DNA of 15,702 bases from Rhodobacter sp. (lineage in GTDB: Bacteria > Pseudomonadota > Alphaproteobacteria > Rhodobacterales > Rhodobacteraceae): contig PNND01000441.1 in NCBI GenBank assembly GCA_013824045.1, positions 1-15,702 of the forward strand, in the 5' to 3' direction. How positions within the stretch are numbered: position 1 is the stretch's first letter; the number at the start of each line of letters is the position of its first letter. The notes below the pieces were generated by a model that saw only the letters and a list, made by a program, of their open reading frames with translations, was not told the DNA's origin and ran no database searches. Both the position numbers and the translations under genes were made by a program. Of the stretch, positions 1-6,519 are shown piece after piece.

Positions 1-431
1 ACGCCCATGGTCAGGCGGCGGGTCTGGATGGCTTTGGTGAAATCGACCTTGTAGGTCAGCATCTTGCGGTCGGGGCGGACCATGCCGGTGAGTTTGACTT
101 CGCCCACGCCGAGCGCGTAGCCGCGCCCTTGCCAGCCGCGCCAGCCAAGGTTGAAGCCGGTCAACTGCCACAGGCCATCGAGGCCGAGGCAGCCGGGCAT
201 GATCGGGTTGCCGGGGAAGTGGCAGGCGAAGAACCACAGGTCGGGGGTGATGTCGAATTCGGCTACGACATGGCCTTTGCCGTGCAGGCCGCCATCTTCC
301 GAGATGTCGGTGATGCGGTCCATCATCAGCATGGGCGGTTCGGGAAGCTGGGCATTGCCGGGGCCGAACAGCTCTCCGCGCGCGCATTTCAGAAGGTCGT
401 CGCGGTCGAAGCGGTTCGGATAGGCGGCCAT
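1..431 (-). CDS. fabA: 3-hydroxydecanoyl-ACP dehydratase/isomerase FabA (3' end off window)
   Basis: FabA dehydrates 3-hydroxyacyl-ACP and isomerises trans-2- to cis-3-decenoyl-ACP, the branch point to unsaturated fatty acids in type II synthesis in the cytoplasm. About 143 residues are visible, starting [12 protein letters not shown]. The hot-dog-fold signature is clear: [20 protein letters not shown] at residues 67-86, with the catalytic pair His71 and Asp85 in the E. coli positions. Full-length FabA is about 170 residues, so roughly 28 C-terminal residues lie beyond position 1. The start at 431 is preceded by an AGGGGA-like ribosome site. It is divergent from irr. In related genomes fabB usually follows fabA, which would lie off the left edge (known synteny, not seen here). 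Identification is firm. Confidence 0.96.
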   Translation of the reverse strand, partial: MAAYPNRFDRDDLLKCARGELFGPGNAQLPEPPMLMMDRITDISEDGGLHGKGHVVAEFDITPDLWFFACHFPGNPIMPGCLGLDGLWQLTGFNLGWRGWQGRGYALGVGEVKLTGMVRPDRKMLTYKVDFTKAIQTRRLTMG

Positions 432-569
432 GTGGTGGGGTTCCCCTGTGGTCCTGTGTTGCGGCATCGGGTGTAGCATCGGCGGGGAATGAAGGGCAAG
501 GGTGACGCGGCCCTGCCAGGGGGGCTGTGCTGGCTGAACGGGCTGTGATCCGGTGCGGCCTGTTTTCAT

Positions 570-598
570 TTGTATTTGGGGGGGGAGAGGCCTTATAT
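570..598 (+). promoter_or_regulatory. Candidate sigma-70-type promoter of irr with a G8 run in the spacer
   Basis: TTGTAT (570-575) and TTATAT (593-598) are separated by 17 bases, a good -35/-10 pair about 37 bases before the irr start codon. The spacer holds eight consecutive G (578-585). No recognisable Irr iron-control element was found by eye. The rest of the 432-634 divergent region must also hold the fabA promoter on the other strand, but I found no convincing match there. The assignment is by motif only. Confidence 0.5.
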
Positions 599-634
599 GT
601 TGAGCGGAACAGACAGGAATTGCAGGGACAGCGC

Positions 635-1051
635 ATGATGCTGACGGCACAGGATCGGGGGACGGAGTGGTTGTCGCGGGGCGGTTTGCGCCCGACGCGG
701 CAGCGGCTGGCCCTTGCGGCTTTGCTGGTGGGCGATGGCGAGGACCGGCATGTGACGGCGGAAAGCCTGTTCGCGCTGGCCGATCAGTCGGGCGAGAAGG
801 TGTCGCTGGCGACCGTGTACAACACGCTGCGCGCGTTCTGCGAGGCGGGGTTGATGAACGAGGTCGTGGTGGACGGGTCGAAGAGCTATTTCGACACGCG
901 CATGGATGACCACCCGCATTTCTATTGGGAAGACAGCGCCACGCTGAGCGATGCGCCTGCGGATAACTTGCGGATCGAAGGGCTGCCCGAGGCGCCCGAG
1001 GGTATGCAGGTATCGCGCGTGGATGTGGTGATCCGGCTGCGCCGGGCCTGA
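635..1051 (+). CDS. irr: Fur-family iron response regulator Irr
   Basis: Irr is the haem-sensing Fur-superfamily regulator of alphaproteobacteria. It acts under iron limitation on haem synthesis, iron storage and iron uptake genes. The product is 138 aa. A winged-helix DNA-binding domain covers about residues 8-80 ([14 protein letters not shown], then [18 protein letters not shown], the usual Fur recognition-helix region). The motif HPHFYWED at 93-100 contains the H-x-H pair (His93, His95) that binds haem in rhizobial Irr. The Cys zinc motifs of true Fur are missing, with Cys69 the only cysteine, and there is no N-terminal GCP haem regulatory motif as in Bradyrhizobium. ATG 635 is chosen because AGGGA (624-628) precedes it; ATG 638 directly follows and is possible. 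A longer frame reading from 527 would run through the promoter. It is divergent from fabA. Confidence 0.88.
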   Translation: MMLTAQDRGTEWLSRGGLRPTRQRLALAALLVGDGEDRHVTAESLFALADQSGEKVSLATVYNTLRAFCEAGLMNEVVVDGSKSYFDTRMDDHPHFYWEDSATLSDAPADNLRIEGLPEAPEGMQVSRVDVVIRLRRA

Positions 1052-1055
1052 GGCG

Positions 1056-1083
1056 GGCCTGATCAGGCCAGCGGCCTGATCGG
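1056..1083. terminator. Overlapping hairpins between convergent irr and the 2H gene
   Basis: GGCCTGATCAGGCC (1056-1069) is a perfect 14-bp palindrome. Its right half also forms a 9-bp stem (1061-1069 with 1073-1081, loop AGC). The two foldings exclude each other. The site covers the stop codon of the minus-strand gene and begins 4 bases after the irr stop. There is no T tract on either side, so it is at best a weak or Rho-assisted terminator shared by both genes. Confidence 0.4.
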
Positions 1084-1755
1084 TGGGAAGGCGCACATAT
1101 CTTCAAACGAGCAGAAGGCGGGGGGCGCGAGGGCCATCTGCGGGATTTCGTCCTGTAGCCGCGCGGTCCATTCCGCCATCGTCGCGCGCCAGACGGGCAG
1201 CGCGGCCGTGGGCAGGGCGCGTTTCACATAGGCGAGCGTGGTGTGGAAGGCGTAATCGTTGTGCGCGGGCGCGCGCAGGCGCAGCGCATCGGACAGCCGG
1301 TCGCGCCAGTGGCGGGCGGCGGCTTCGTCAGCGTCAGTCAGGCCCCGGAGCGTGACGCCGAAGGGGGTGGCGGCGGCGACCGACATGCGGAAGGGCGGGG
1401 GTGGGGCGAAGCCATCAAGCCGCGCGGTCATGGCGGCGGTGACGTCAGCGATGGACATTTCGGTATCCAGCCCTTCGGGCCAGCGGCGCGGATCGCGGCG
1501 GGTGTCGATCACCCCTTCGAACACGGTCATGTGCCAGCTGTCAGCCGGGGTGAGGGCCAGCAGATGCGCATGGGGCAGATCGGCCAGCGCCGCGCGAAAG
1601 CGCAGGAGGGCGGCTTCGGTCGGTGAGCCGGGGATCACTTGGCAGACCACGGTATTGCCGGATTCCGGCAGGAAGCGGCCTGCCTCATCGAAGCGGGTGC
1701 CGAGGCGCGGATTGATCCAGCCGGCACCGGGCGAAAGGGTCTGTTCCCAGGACAT
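1063..1755 (-). CDS. DUF1868 / 2H-phosphoesterase-like protein
   Basis: A 230-aa soluble protein with the two H-x-T motifs of the 2H phosphoesterase fold (2'-5' RNA ligase-like and cyclic phosphodiesterase family): H75-M-T77-V and H171-T-T173-L, about 95 residues apart as expected for the bilobed fold. The N-terminal part ([20 protein letters not shown], then [11 protein letters not shown]) fits the DUF1868 subfamily. Members of the superfamily hydrolyse or form 2'-5' or cyclic phosphate linkages in RNA or nucleotides, but the substrate of DUF1868 proteins is not known to me. The ATG at 1755 is preceded by AAGGAG. It converges on irr with an 11-base gap and appears monocistronic. There is no signal peptide. 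The fold is confident, the function is not. Confidence 0.8.
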   Translation of the reverse strand: MSWEQTLSPGAGWINPRLGTRFDEAGRFLPESGNTVVCQVIPGSPTEAALLRFRAALADLPHAHLLALTPADSWHMTVFEGVIDTRRDPRRWPEGLDTEMSIADVTAAMTARLDGFAPPPPFRMSVAAATPFGVTLRGLTDADEAAARHWRDRLSDALRLRAPAHNDYAFHTTLAYVKRALPTAALPVWRATMAEWTARLQDEIPQMALAPPAFCSFEDMCAFPPIRPLA

Positions 1756-1799
1756 CGGTCTGTCTCCTTGGCATCTGCGCCCTGTGGATGTGGCAGGTG

Positions 1800-1821
1800 C
1801 GGATGACAGGCGGATGACAGG
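1800..1821. repeat. 11-bp tandem duplication
   Basis: The unit CGGATGACAGG occurs twice head to tail (1800-1810 and 1811-1821), in the gap between the DUF1868 gene and the fasciclin gene. It is probably a small slippage duplication. No function is visible. Confidence 0.8.
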
Positions 1822-1835
1822 AGCGTGGGTGGTGG

Positions 1836-1863
1836 ATCAGGGGGCGGTGGCCCGCCCCCTGAT
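1836..1863 (-). terminator. Hairpin after the fasciclin gene
   Basis: A 12-bp perfect GC-rich stem (1836-1847 with 1852-1863) and a 4-base loop lie 9 bases past the fasciclin stop codon. No run of T follows on the minus strand, so it is a strong hairpin but an incomplete intrinsic terminator. It may equally stabilise the 3' end of the mRNA. Confidence 0.6.
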
Positions 1864-1872
1864 ATGCGGCGA

Positions 1873-2424
1873 TCACTTCGGGACGAGGACCGCGTTCACG
1901 ACGTGGATCACGCCGTTGGATTGGTTCACGTCGGCGATGGTGACTTGGCTTGCGTTGCCGCTTTCGTCGATCAGGTAGAGGTTGCGGCCCTTGACCTGTG
2001 CCGAGAGCGCGTCGCCCGACACGGTCTGCATGTGGTAGAAGCCGTCGGGGGAGGCCTTGGCGCGGGCCATGATATCTGCGCCCGACAGTTTGCCGGCGAC
2101 GACATGGGCGGTCAGCACCTTGGTCAGCATCGCCTTGTTTTCGGGCATCAGGAGCGTGTCGACGGTGCCTGCGGGCAGCGCGGCGAAGGCGTCATTCACC
2201 GGGGCGAAGACGGTGAAAGGGCCGGGCGATTGCAGGGTTTCCACCAGACCGGCGGCCTGAACGGCGGCGACGAGGGTGGTGTGATCCTTGGAGTTGACGG
2301 CGTTTTCAACGATGGTCTTGTCGGCGAACATCGGCGCGCCGCCGACCATCGGGTTGTCCTGTGCCATGGCGGGCAGGGCGAGCAGGGTGGTCAGGGCGAG
2401 CGTGCGGATTGTGGTCTTGAGCAT
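1873..2424 (-). CDS. Secreted fasciclin-domain (FAS1) protein
   Basis: A 183-aa exported protein with one FAS1 domain. A signal peptide covers about residues 1-21 (Lys3 and Arg7 at the N end, hydrophobic LALTTLLALPAMA, cleavage near AMA/QD). The FAS1 signatures follow in order: TLVAAVQAAGLVETL, then GPFTVFAPVNDAFAALP (the H1 box), LTAHVVAGKL, and a final VNQSNGVIHVVNAVLVP (the H2 box). FAS1 proteins serve as periplasmic or cell-surface adhesion or binding domains. The exact role of the short bacterial single-domain forms is unclear. The start at 2424 has a strong GGAGG site about 5 bases upstream. It follows the fatty acid hydroxylase gene on the same strand after 70 bases, so co-transcription is possible, although a 17-base inverted repeat sits in the gap. 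Confidence 0.93.
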   Translation of the reverse strand: MLKTTIRTLALTTLLALPAMAQDNPMVGGAPMFADKTIVENAVNSKDHTTLVAAVQAAGLVETLQSPGPFTVFAPVNDAFAALPAGTVDTLLMPENKAMLTKVLTAHVVAGKLSGADIMARAKASPDGFYHMQTVSGDALSAQVKGRNLYLIDESGNASQVTIADVNQSNGVIHVVNAVLVPK

Positions 2425-2441
2425 GGAAACCTCCGGGTTTG

Positions 2442-2458
2442 GGCGGAACCGTTCCGCC
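2442..2458 (-). promoter_or_regulatory. Inverted repeat in the leader of the fasciclin gene
   Basis: GGCGGAA (2442-2448) and TTCCGCC (2452-2458) are perfect 7-base arms around a 3-base centre, 18 bases upstream of the fasciclin start codon. The site could be an operator or a leader hairpin next to the GGAGG ribosome site. No regulator can be named. Confidence 0.45.
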
Positions 2459-2494
2459 TGTGGTCCAAGGAACGGGGGGAGGTTCGGAAAAGTT

Positions 2495-3277
2495 TCAGCG
2501 GCGGCGAAAAGGTTGTGTCAGCAGGCGGTCCAGCCATGCCTCGCGCCGGGTGCGGAAGATTTCGATGCCAAGGGGCATGGTCTGCGGGTCGCCCTTGGGG
2601 GCGGGGCGGAAGGTGCCAAAGGCGCGATCCCAGAGCGAGAGGTTGAAGCCGAAATTGCTGTTGGTTTCCTCAGGGATGACCGAGTGGTGGATGCGGTGCA
2701 GGGCCGGGGTGACGATGAGGCGGCGCAGGAGGGATTCGGTGCGGTCGGGTAGGCGGATATTGGCATGGGTGAAGAGCGAGGTGGCGTTCAGCGCGATCTC
2801 GAAGGCGATTACTGCAAGGGCGGGGGCGCCGAGGACGATCACGGCGACGATCTTGATGAGGGTGGAAAAGAGGATTTCCAGCGGGTGAAAGCGCAGGCCG
2901 GTGGAGGCATCGAGGTGGGTGTCGGAATGGTGCATCCGGTGCAGCCGCCAGAGGGCCGGGATATGGTGCATCATCAGATGCTGGCCCCAGATCAGAAGGT
3001 CGAGCAGCAGGAAGGCGATCGGGATGGAAAGCCAGAGGGGGAGGGGGGTGAGAAGGCCCCAACCCTGTGCCGTGGCCCATGTGGCGGCGGCGACGGGCAT
3101 GAGCGGGATCAGCAGGCGGACGAGGGCGGTGTCGATGGCGACGATGGCGAGGTTGTTGGTCCAGCGGATCAGACGGGGGATTTCGGCCCGGCGGTCGGGG
3201 GCGGCGAATTCCCACAGCGCCATCACGGCAAGGGTGCCGAGAAAGGCCACAAGACGGATGAGTTCGGCGCTGTCCAT
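2495..3277 (-). CDS. Fatty acid hydroxylase / sterol desaturase family membrane protein
   Basis: A 260-aa integral membrane di-iron oxygenase of the fatty acid hydroxylase superfamily, which hydroxylates or desaturates lipids, sterols or carotenoids using O2. The histidine clusters that hold the di-iron centre are all present: H100-x3-H104H, H113-x2-H116H117 and H194-x2-H197H198, with extra conserved His at 121, 131 and 171. Hydrophobic spans lie at about 7-24, 45-65, 80-97 and 135-165, and the His boxes face the cytoplasm. The C-terminal HRIHHS, then NSNFGFNLSLWDRAFGTF, is typical of the family. The substrate cannot be told from sequence; a membrane lipid is plausible. It is divergent from the aldolase operon (138-base gap) and upstream of the fasciclin gene. 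The start at 3277 gives an N terminus running straight into the first membrane span. Confidence 0.9.
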   Translation of the reverse strand: MDSAELIRLVAFLGTLAVMALWEFAAPDRRAEIPRLIRWTNNLAIVAIDTALVRLLIPLMPVAAATWATAQGWGLLTPLPLWLSIPIAFLLLDLLIWGQHLMMHHIPALWRLHRMHHSDTHLDASTGLRFHPLEILFSTLIKIVAVIVLGAPALAVIAFEIALNATSLFTHANIRLPDRTESLLRRLIVTPALHRIHHSVIPEETNSNFGFNLSLWDRAFGTFRPAPKGDPQTMPLGIEIFRTRREAWLDRLLTQPFRRR

Positions 3278-3345
3278 CGGGTAAGGGTGCGGCAGGGAAG
3301 CGGCCTTGGCAAGGGCGCGTTTGGGGCCGTTCCGGAAGGGCGGGC

Positions 3346-3374
3346 TTGATCGGGCGGCGGGGCTGGGCTAGGCT
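3346..3374 (+). promoter_or_regulatory. Candidate promoter of the aldolase operon
   Basis: TTGATC (3346-3351) and TAGGCT (3369-3374) are 17 bases apart. Predicted initiation near 3381 would fall inside the LacI-type palindrome at 3377-3390, the expected layout for repression by steric block. The -10 match is modest. Confidence 0.4.
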
Positions 3375-3376
3375 TG

Positions 3377-3390
3377 TGGAAACGTTTCCA
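3377..3390. promoter_or_regulatory. LacI-family operator, perfect palindrome
   Basis: TGGAAACGTTTCCA is a perfect 14-bp palindrome with the central CG and AAACGTTT core of LacI/GalR/PurR-family operators. It lies 26 bases upstream of the aldolase ATG and directly after the candidate -10 box. The likely ligand is the LacI-type repressor encoded at 6520-7521, whose gene flanks the other end of this operon. I saw no second copy in the window, including at the repressor's own promoter. Confidence 0.82.
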
Positions 3391-3415
3391 TATCTTGCAG
3401 CAAGGACCGATCCCG

Positions 3416-4246
3416 ATGAAAGCCGCCCGGATGAACCGCCTGTTTGCGCCCTCGGGCCATTGCTTTGATGTGGCGATTGACCATGGCATGTTCAACGAGC
3501 GCAGTTTTCTGGGCGGGATCGAGGATATGGGGGCGGCGATCCGCGCCGTGGCGGCGGCAAAGCCTGATGCGATCCAGTTGCCGCCGGGGACAGCGCGGCT
3601 GTTGCAGGCCATTCCGGGCAAGGACAAGCCCGCGCTGGTGCTGCGGACGGACATCGCGAACGTTTACGGCACGCCCTTGCCACGGGTGCTGTTTTCCGAG
3701 GTGATCGACCGGGCGGTGGAGCAGGGGGTGGTGCTGGATGCGGCCTGCGTGGTGGTGAACCTGCTGATGTTGCCGGATGAGCCGGAGGTTTACCGCGCCT
3801 GCGTGCGGAACGTGAATTCCCTGAAGCGGGAATGCGAGATCATGGGGATGCCGCTGATGGTGGAGCCCCTCGTCATGCAGGACAATGCCAAGGGCGGCTA
3901 TATGGTGGACGGCGATATCGACAAGATCCTGCCGCTGGTCCGGCAGGCGGCGGAACTGGGGGCGGATATCATCAAGGCCGATCCCTGTTCGGATGTGTCG
4001 GAGTATCATCGGGTGATCGAGATTGCCCAAGGCCTGCCCGTGCTGGTGCGCGGGGGCGGGCGGGTGTCGGATGCGGAGATTTTGTCGCGGACGGCAGAGT
4101 TGATGAAGCAGGGCGCGAAGGGCATCGTTTATGGGCGCAACGTCATTCAGCATCCCGATCCGGGGGGCATGACGCGGGCGCTGATGGCGGTGGTGCATGA
4201 GGGGGCGACGCCCGAGGCGGCGCTGGCGATGATCGGGGGCAAGTGA
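3416..4246 (+). CDS. Class I aldolase, DeoC/FbaB/LsrF (DhnA-type) family
   Basis: A 276-aa TIM-barrel aldolase that should cleave a phosphorylated ketose or keto-acid through a Schiff base. The active-site lysine is Lys187 in GADIIKADP, matching the IIK-T motif of LsrF and DhnA-type fructose-bisphosphate aldolases. The phosphate-binding end is VRGGGR (211-216) plus GIVYGRNVIQHPDPGGM (236-252), and the N-terminal VAIDHGMF (19-26) is also characteristic. The start at 3416 is chosen over the in-frame TTG at 3374 because the latter lies in the operator, and AAGGA (3402-3406) precedes 3416. The stop overlaps the next ATG (TGATG). Neighbours are a sugar dehydrogenase and a PfkB kinase, so the substrate is probably a phosphorylated oxidised sugar or polyol. 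It could also be an LsrF-like thiolase-type enzyme. Family is firm, substrate unknown. Confidence 0.9.
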   Translation: MKAARMNRLFAPSGHCFDVAIDHGMFNERSFLGGIEDMGAAIRAVAAAKPDAIQLPPGTARLLQAIPGKDKPALVLRTDIANVYGTPLPRVLFSEVIDRAVEQGVVLDAACVVVNLLMLPDEPEVYRACVRNVNSLKRECEIMGMPLMVEPLVMQDNAKGGYMVDGDIDKILPLVRQAAELGADIIKADPCSDVSEYHRVIEIAQGLPVLVRGGGRVSDAEILSRTAELMKQGAKGIVYGRNVIQHPDPGGMTRALMAVVHEGATPEAALAMIGGK

Positions 4247-5382
4247 TGCGCGAGGTCCGGTTCGGCATCATCGGATGCGGGTTGATGGGGCGGGAGTTCG
4301 CCTCGGCCGCCGCACGCTGGCTGCATCTGACGGAGATGACGGCGAAGCCCCGGATCGTGGCGGTCTGTGACACCAACCCCGCGTTGATGGGGTGGTATAC
4401 GGACGCCTTGGGGCCGATGCAGGTGACGACGGATTACCGCGAGTTGCTGGCCAACCCTGAGGTGGAGGCGGTCTATTGCGCGGTGCCGCATGTGCTGCAT
4501 GCCGAGATCTATCCGGCGATCTTGGCGGCGGGGAAGCATCTGCTGGGTGAAAAGCCCTTCGGAATGGATTTGACACAGAACCGGGCGATTTCCCAGGCGA
4601 TCGCGGCGCGGCCCGATCTGATGGTGCGCTGTTCGTCGGAGATGCCCTTCTATCCCGGCGCGCAGAAGGTGGTGGAGTTCGTGCACTCTGGTGCCGTGGG
4701 TCCGGTGCTGGAGGTGGAGGCGTGCTTCCTGCATTCCAGCGACATCAACCCCGAGAAGCCGATCAACTGGAAGCGGATGGCCAAGGTGAACGGCGATTAT
4801 GGCTGCATGGGCGATCTGGGGATGCATGTGCTGCATGTGCCGCTGCGGCTGGGCTGGAAGCCCGCGCGGGTGACGGCGTCGCTGGTGAAGCGGGTGGAGA
4901 CGCGGCCCGATGGCAAGGGCGGGCGGATGGCCTGCGATACGTGGGACAATGCGACGATCACTTGCGACGTGCCGGATGCAGGGGGCGCGTTCCCCATGGT
5001 GCTGAAGACATGGCGGATTGCACCCGGCGAGGCGAATACATGGTCGATCCGGGTCTTGGGGATGCGGGGATCGGCGTTTTTCACCACCAAGAGCCCGCGT
5101 CAGTGGTCGTATATGCGCTATGAGCCCGGCGGGGCGCAGGGTTGGGTGAGGGAAGACCTTGGGTACACGCCGCTGTTCGGCGCGATCACGGGGGGGATCT
5201 TCGAGTTTGGCTTTACGGACGCGATCCAGCAGATGTGGGCGGCCTTTGTCGATGAGTTGGCGGGGGGGGATGCCAAGGGCTTTCCCTGCGCCACGCCGGA
5301 AGAAGCGGCGGCGCATCATGCGGTGCTGACGGCGGCGTTGGCGGCGGGGATCAGCGGGCAGGCGGTGGAGGTTTCCTACTGA
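4246..5382 (+). CDS. Gfo/Idh/MocA-family NAD(P)-dependent dehydrogenase
   Basis: A 378-aa cytoplasmic sugar or cyclitol oxidoreductase. The N-terminal Rossmann fold carries GIIGCGLMG (7-15) and the adenosine-side acidic Asp42 in VAVCDTN. The signature GEKPFG (101-106) gives the catalytic Lys103. The second catalytic pair is in DLGMH (Asp190, His194). Relatives oxidise a secondary hydroxyl of inositols, amino sugars or aldoses. This one has a long C-terminal domain with an unusual segment around AFFTTKSPRQWSYMRYEPGG, and I cannot assign a substrate. ATG 4246 overlaps the aldolase stop and the gene's own stop overlaps the kinase ATG, both as TGATG, so translation of all three is probably coupled. 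It should supply the oxidised intermediate for the kinase/aldolase pair. It is clearly distinct from the araA-type dehydrogenase at 11915-12826. Confidence 0.9.
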   Translation: MREVRFGIIGCGLMGREFASAAARWLHLTEMTAKPRIVAVCDTNPALMGWYTDALGPMQVTTDYRELLANPEVEAVYCAVPHVLHAEIYPAILAAGKHLLGEKPFGMDLTQNRAISQAIAARPDLMVRCSSEMPFYPGAQKVVEFVHSGAVGPVLEVEACFLHSSDINPEKPINWKRMAKVNGDYGCMGDLGMHVLHVPLRLGWKPARVTASLVKRVETRPDGKGGRMACDTWDNATITCDVPDAGGAFPMVLKTWRIAPGEANTWSIRVLGMRGSAFFTTKSPRQWSYMRYEPGGAQGWVREDLGYTPLFGAITGGIFEFGFTDAIQQMWAAFVDELAGGDAKGFPCATPEEAAAHHAVLTAALAAGISGQAVEVSY

Positions 5383-6371
5383 TGCGGCCCGTTTCGGAAA
5401 GGCGGGGGATTGCCTGTGCAGGAAACTGGATCGTGGACATCGTTCATACGATCGAGGCATGGCCTGCCAAAAGCGATCTGGTGCGGATCACCGATGAGGT
5501 GGAGGGGACCGGGGGCGGGGCGGCGAATGTCATGCTGTCGCTGGCGGCCTTCAAGGCGGGGCTGCCCTTGTGGGCGATCGGGTTGGTGGGGATGGACCGC
5601 CATGCCGCGACGGTGCGCTGGGCGGTGAAGGGCGCTGGGGCGGGGCTGGACCATCTGACCGAGACGGACCGCGCGCCGACGGCCCATACCCATGTGATGA
5701 ACCTTGCCGGGGACAGCCGGACGTTCTTTTACCATCCCGGCACGAACGACCTGCTGGATGAGGGCGATATCGCGGTGGAGGCGGTGGTGGCTGCGGGGGC
5801 CCGGATCTTCTACCTTGGTTATCTGAACCTGCTGGGCAAGCTGGATGCGGTGGTGGACGGGGCCACGGGCGCGGCGCGGGTGCTGGCGCGGGCGCAGGCG
5901 GCGGGGATGGTGACGGCGGTTGATCTGGTCTCAACCGACCGGGCGGAGTTCCGCGCGGCGGTCGAGGCGGCGCTGCCTTTCGTTGATGTGCTGTTTCTCA
6001 ATGAGGTGGAGGCGGCGCGGGCGACAGGGCGTGTCATCGCGGGTGCGGGGGATGTGGAAGGGATCACGGAAGCGGCGCGTCAGTTGCAGGAGGGCGGCGC
6101 GGGGCAGGTGGTGGTGCATACCCCGGCACTGGGGCTTTGGATGGCGGAAGGGGGAGGGGTGACGGTGGTGCGCCCCGATCCGGTGCCACCGGAACAAGTG
6201 GTCAGCCCGGTCGGCGCAGGCGATGCCTTTGCCGCGGGCTGCCTTTATGGGTTGCATGAGGGGTGGGAGGTTCCGGCCTGCCTGCGGCTTGGCCATCGCG
6301 CGGCGGCGGCCTGTTTGGGCGGGGCCACGGCGACGGGGGCGATCCCGGCCTTGACAGTGCTGATGGGTTAA
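5382..6371 (+). CDS. PfkB/ribokinase-family carbohydrate kinase
   Basis: A 329-aa ATP-dependent kinase of the ribokinase superfamily. Visible signatures are the substrate-side glycines EGTGGGAANV (41-50), the PfkB-1-like GLVGMDRHA (67-75), and the C-terminal PfkB-2 motif SPVGAGDAFAAGCLYGL. The anion hole is GAGD (278-281), with Asp281 as catalytic base. Members phosphorylate a primary hydroxyl of fructose, ribose, 2-keto-3-deoxygluconate, tagatose-6-phosphate, deoxy-keto-gluconate and similar compounds. The specificity loop cannot be read here. Starting at the TGATG overlap with the dehydrogenase, it is the last gene of the operon. With the aldolase it would form a phosphorylate-then-cleave pair, giving glycolytic three-carbon fragments (inference). 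Confidence 0.92.
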   Translation: MRPVSERRGIACAGNWIVDIVHTIEAWPAKSDLVRITDEVEGTGGGAANVMLSLAAFKAGLPLWAIGLVGMDRHAATVRWAVKGAGAGLDHLTETDRAPTAHTHVMNLAGDSRTFFYHPGTNDLLDEGDIAVEAVVAAGARIFYLGYLNLLGKLDAVVDGATGAARVLARAQAAGMVTAVDLVSTDRAEFRAAVEAALPFVDVLFLNEVEAARATGRVIAGAGDVEGITEAARQLQEGGAGQVVVHTPALGLWMAEGGGVTVVRPDPVPPEQVVSPVGAGDAFAAGCLYGLHEGWEVPACLRLGHRAAAACLGGATATGAIPALTVLMG

Positions 6372-6378
6372 GGGGGAT

Positions 6379-6404
6379 CGCCCGCCCGCCCGCCCGCCCG
6401 CCCG
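6379..6404. repeat. Tetranucleotide microsatellite (CCCG)6
   Basis: Six perfect tandem CCCG units (6381-6404) preceded by CG start 9 bases after the kinase stop codon, in the 148-base gap between the convergent kinase and lacI-type genes. It is not inside a coding frame. It is prone to slippage and could vary the common 3' untranslated region. Confidence 0.9.
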
Positions 6405-6408
6405 TCTT

Positions 6409-6422
6409 GCCTTGCCCAAGGC
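6409..6422. terminator. Small hairpin between convergent kinase and LacI genes
   Basis: GCCTTG and CAAGGC form a short stem in the intergenic region, downstream of both convergent genes. It is short and has no T tract on either strand. It is a weak candidate only. The remaining gap (6423-6519) shows no gene. Confidence 0.25.
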
Positions 6423-6519
6423 TGGTAAGAGGAGATGCGACCTGTGTTTCACCTTGGCTCAAATACCCAATCCGCCCGTGCCGCTGGCGCAAGGGTCGGG
6501 CCTGAGGTGCCTGAGGGGG

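Noticed and set aside
2442..2483. GGAAC motifs before the fasciclin gene as an ECF/EcfG sigma promoter
   Set aside because: No matching -10 element at 16-17 bases on the minus strand; the GGAAC is explained by the inverted repeat.
1825..2646. A 273-codon open frame on the + strand across the fasciclin gene
   Set aside because: Gly-rich shadow of the fasciclin gene; the minus-strand product has a signal peptide and FAS1 boxes.
3374..3415. Upstream in-frame TTG start for the aldolase
   Set aside because: The extension would translate the LacI operator itself and has no ribosome site; ATG 3416 has AAGGA upstream and gives the family's usual N terminus.
4147..5460. A 437-codon open frame on the minus strand opposite the aldolase/dehydrogenase genes
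   Set aside because: Arg/His/Pro-rich translation with no motif; the + strand genes have clear catalytic motifs and coupled starts.
3346..6371. Reading the three-gene operon as an inositol (iol) cluster or as sulfoquinovose sulfo-EMP genes
   Set aside because: No iolB, iolD, iolE, sulfoquinovosidase, isomerase or sulfolactaldehyde reductase gene is nearby. The class I aldolase does not fit IolJ, and the dehydrogenase has no place in the sulfo-EMP route.
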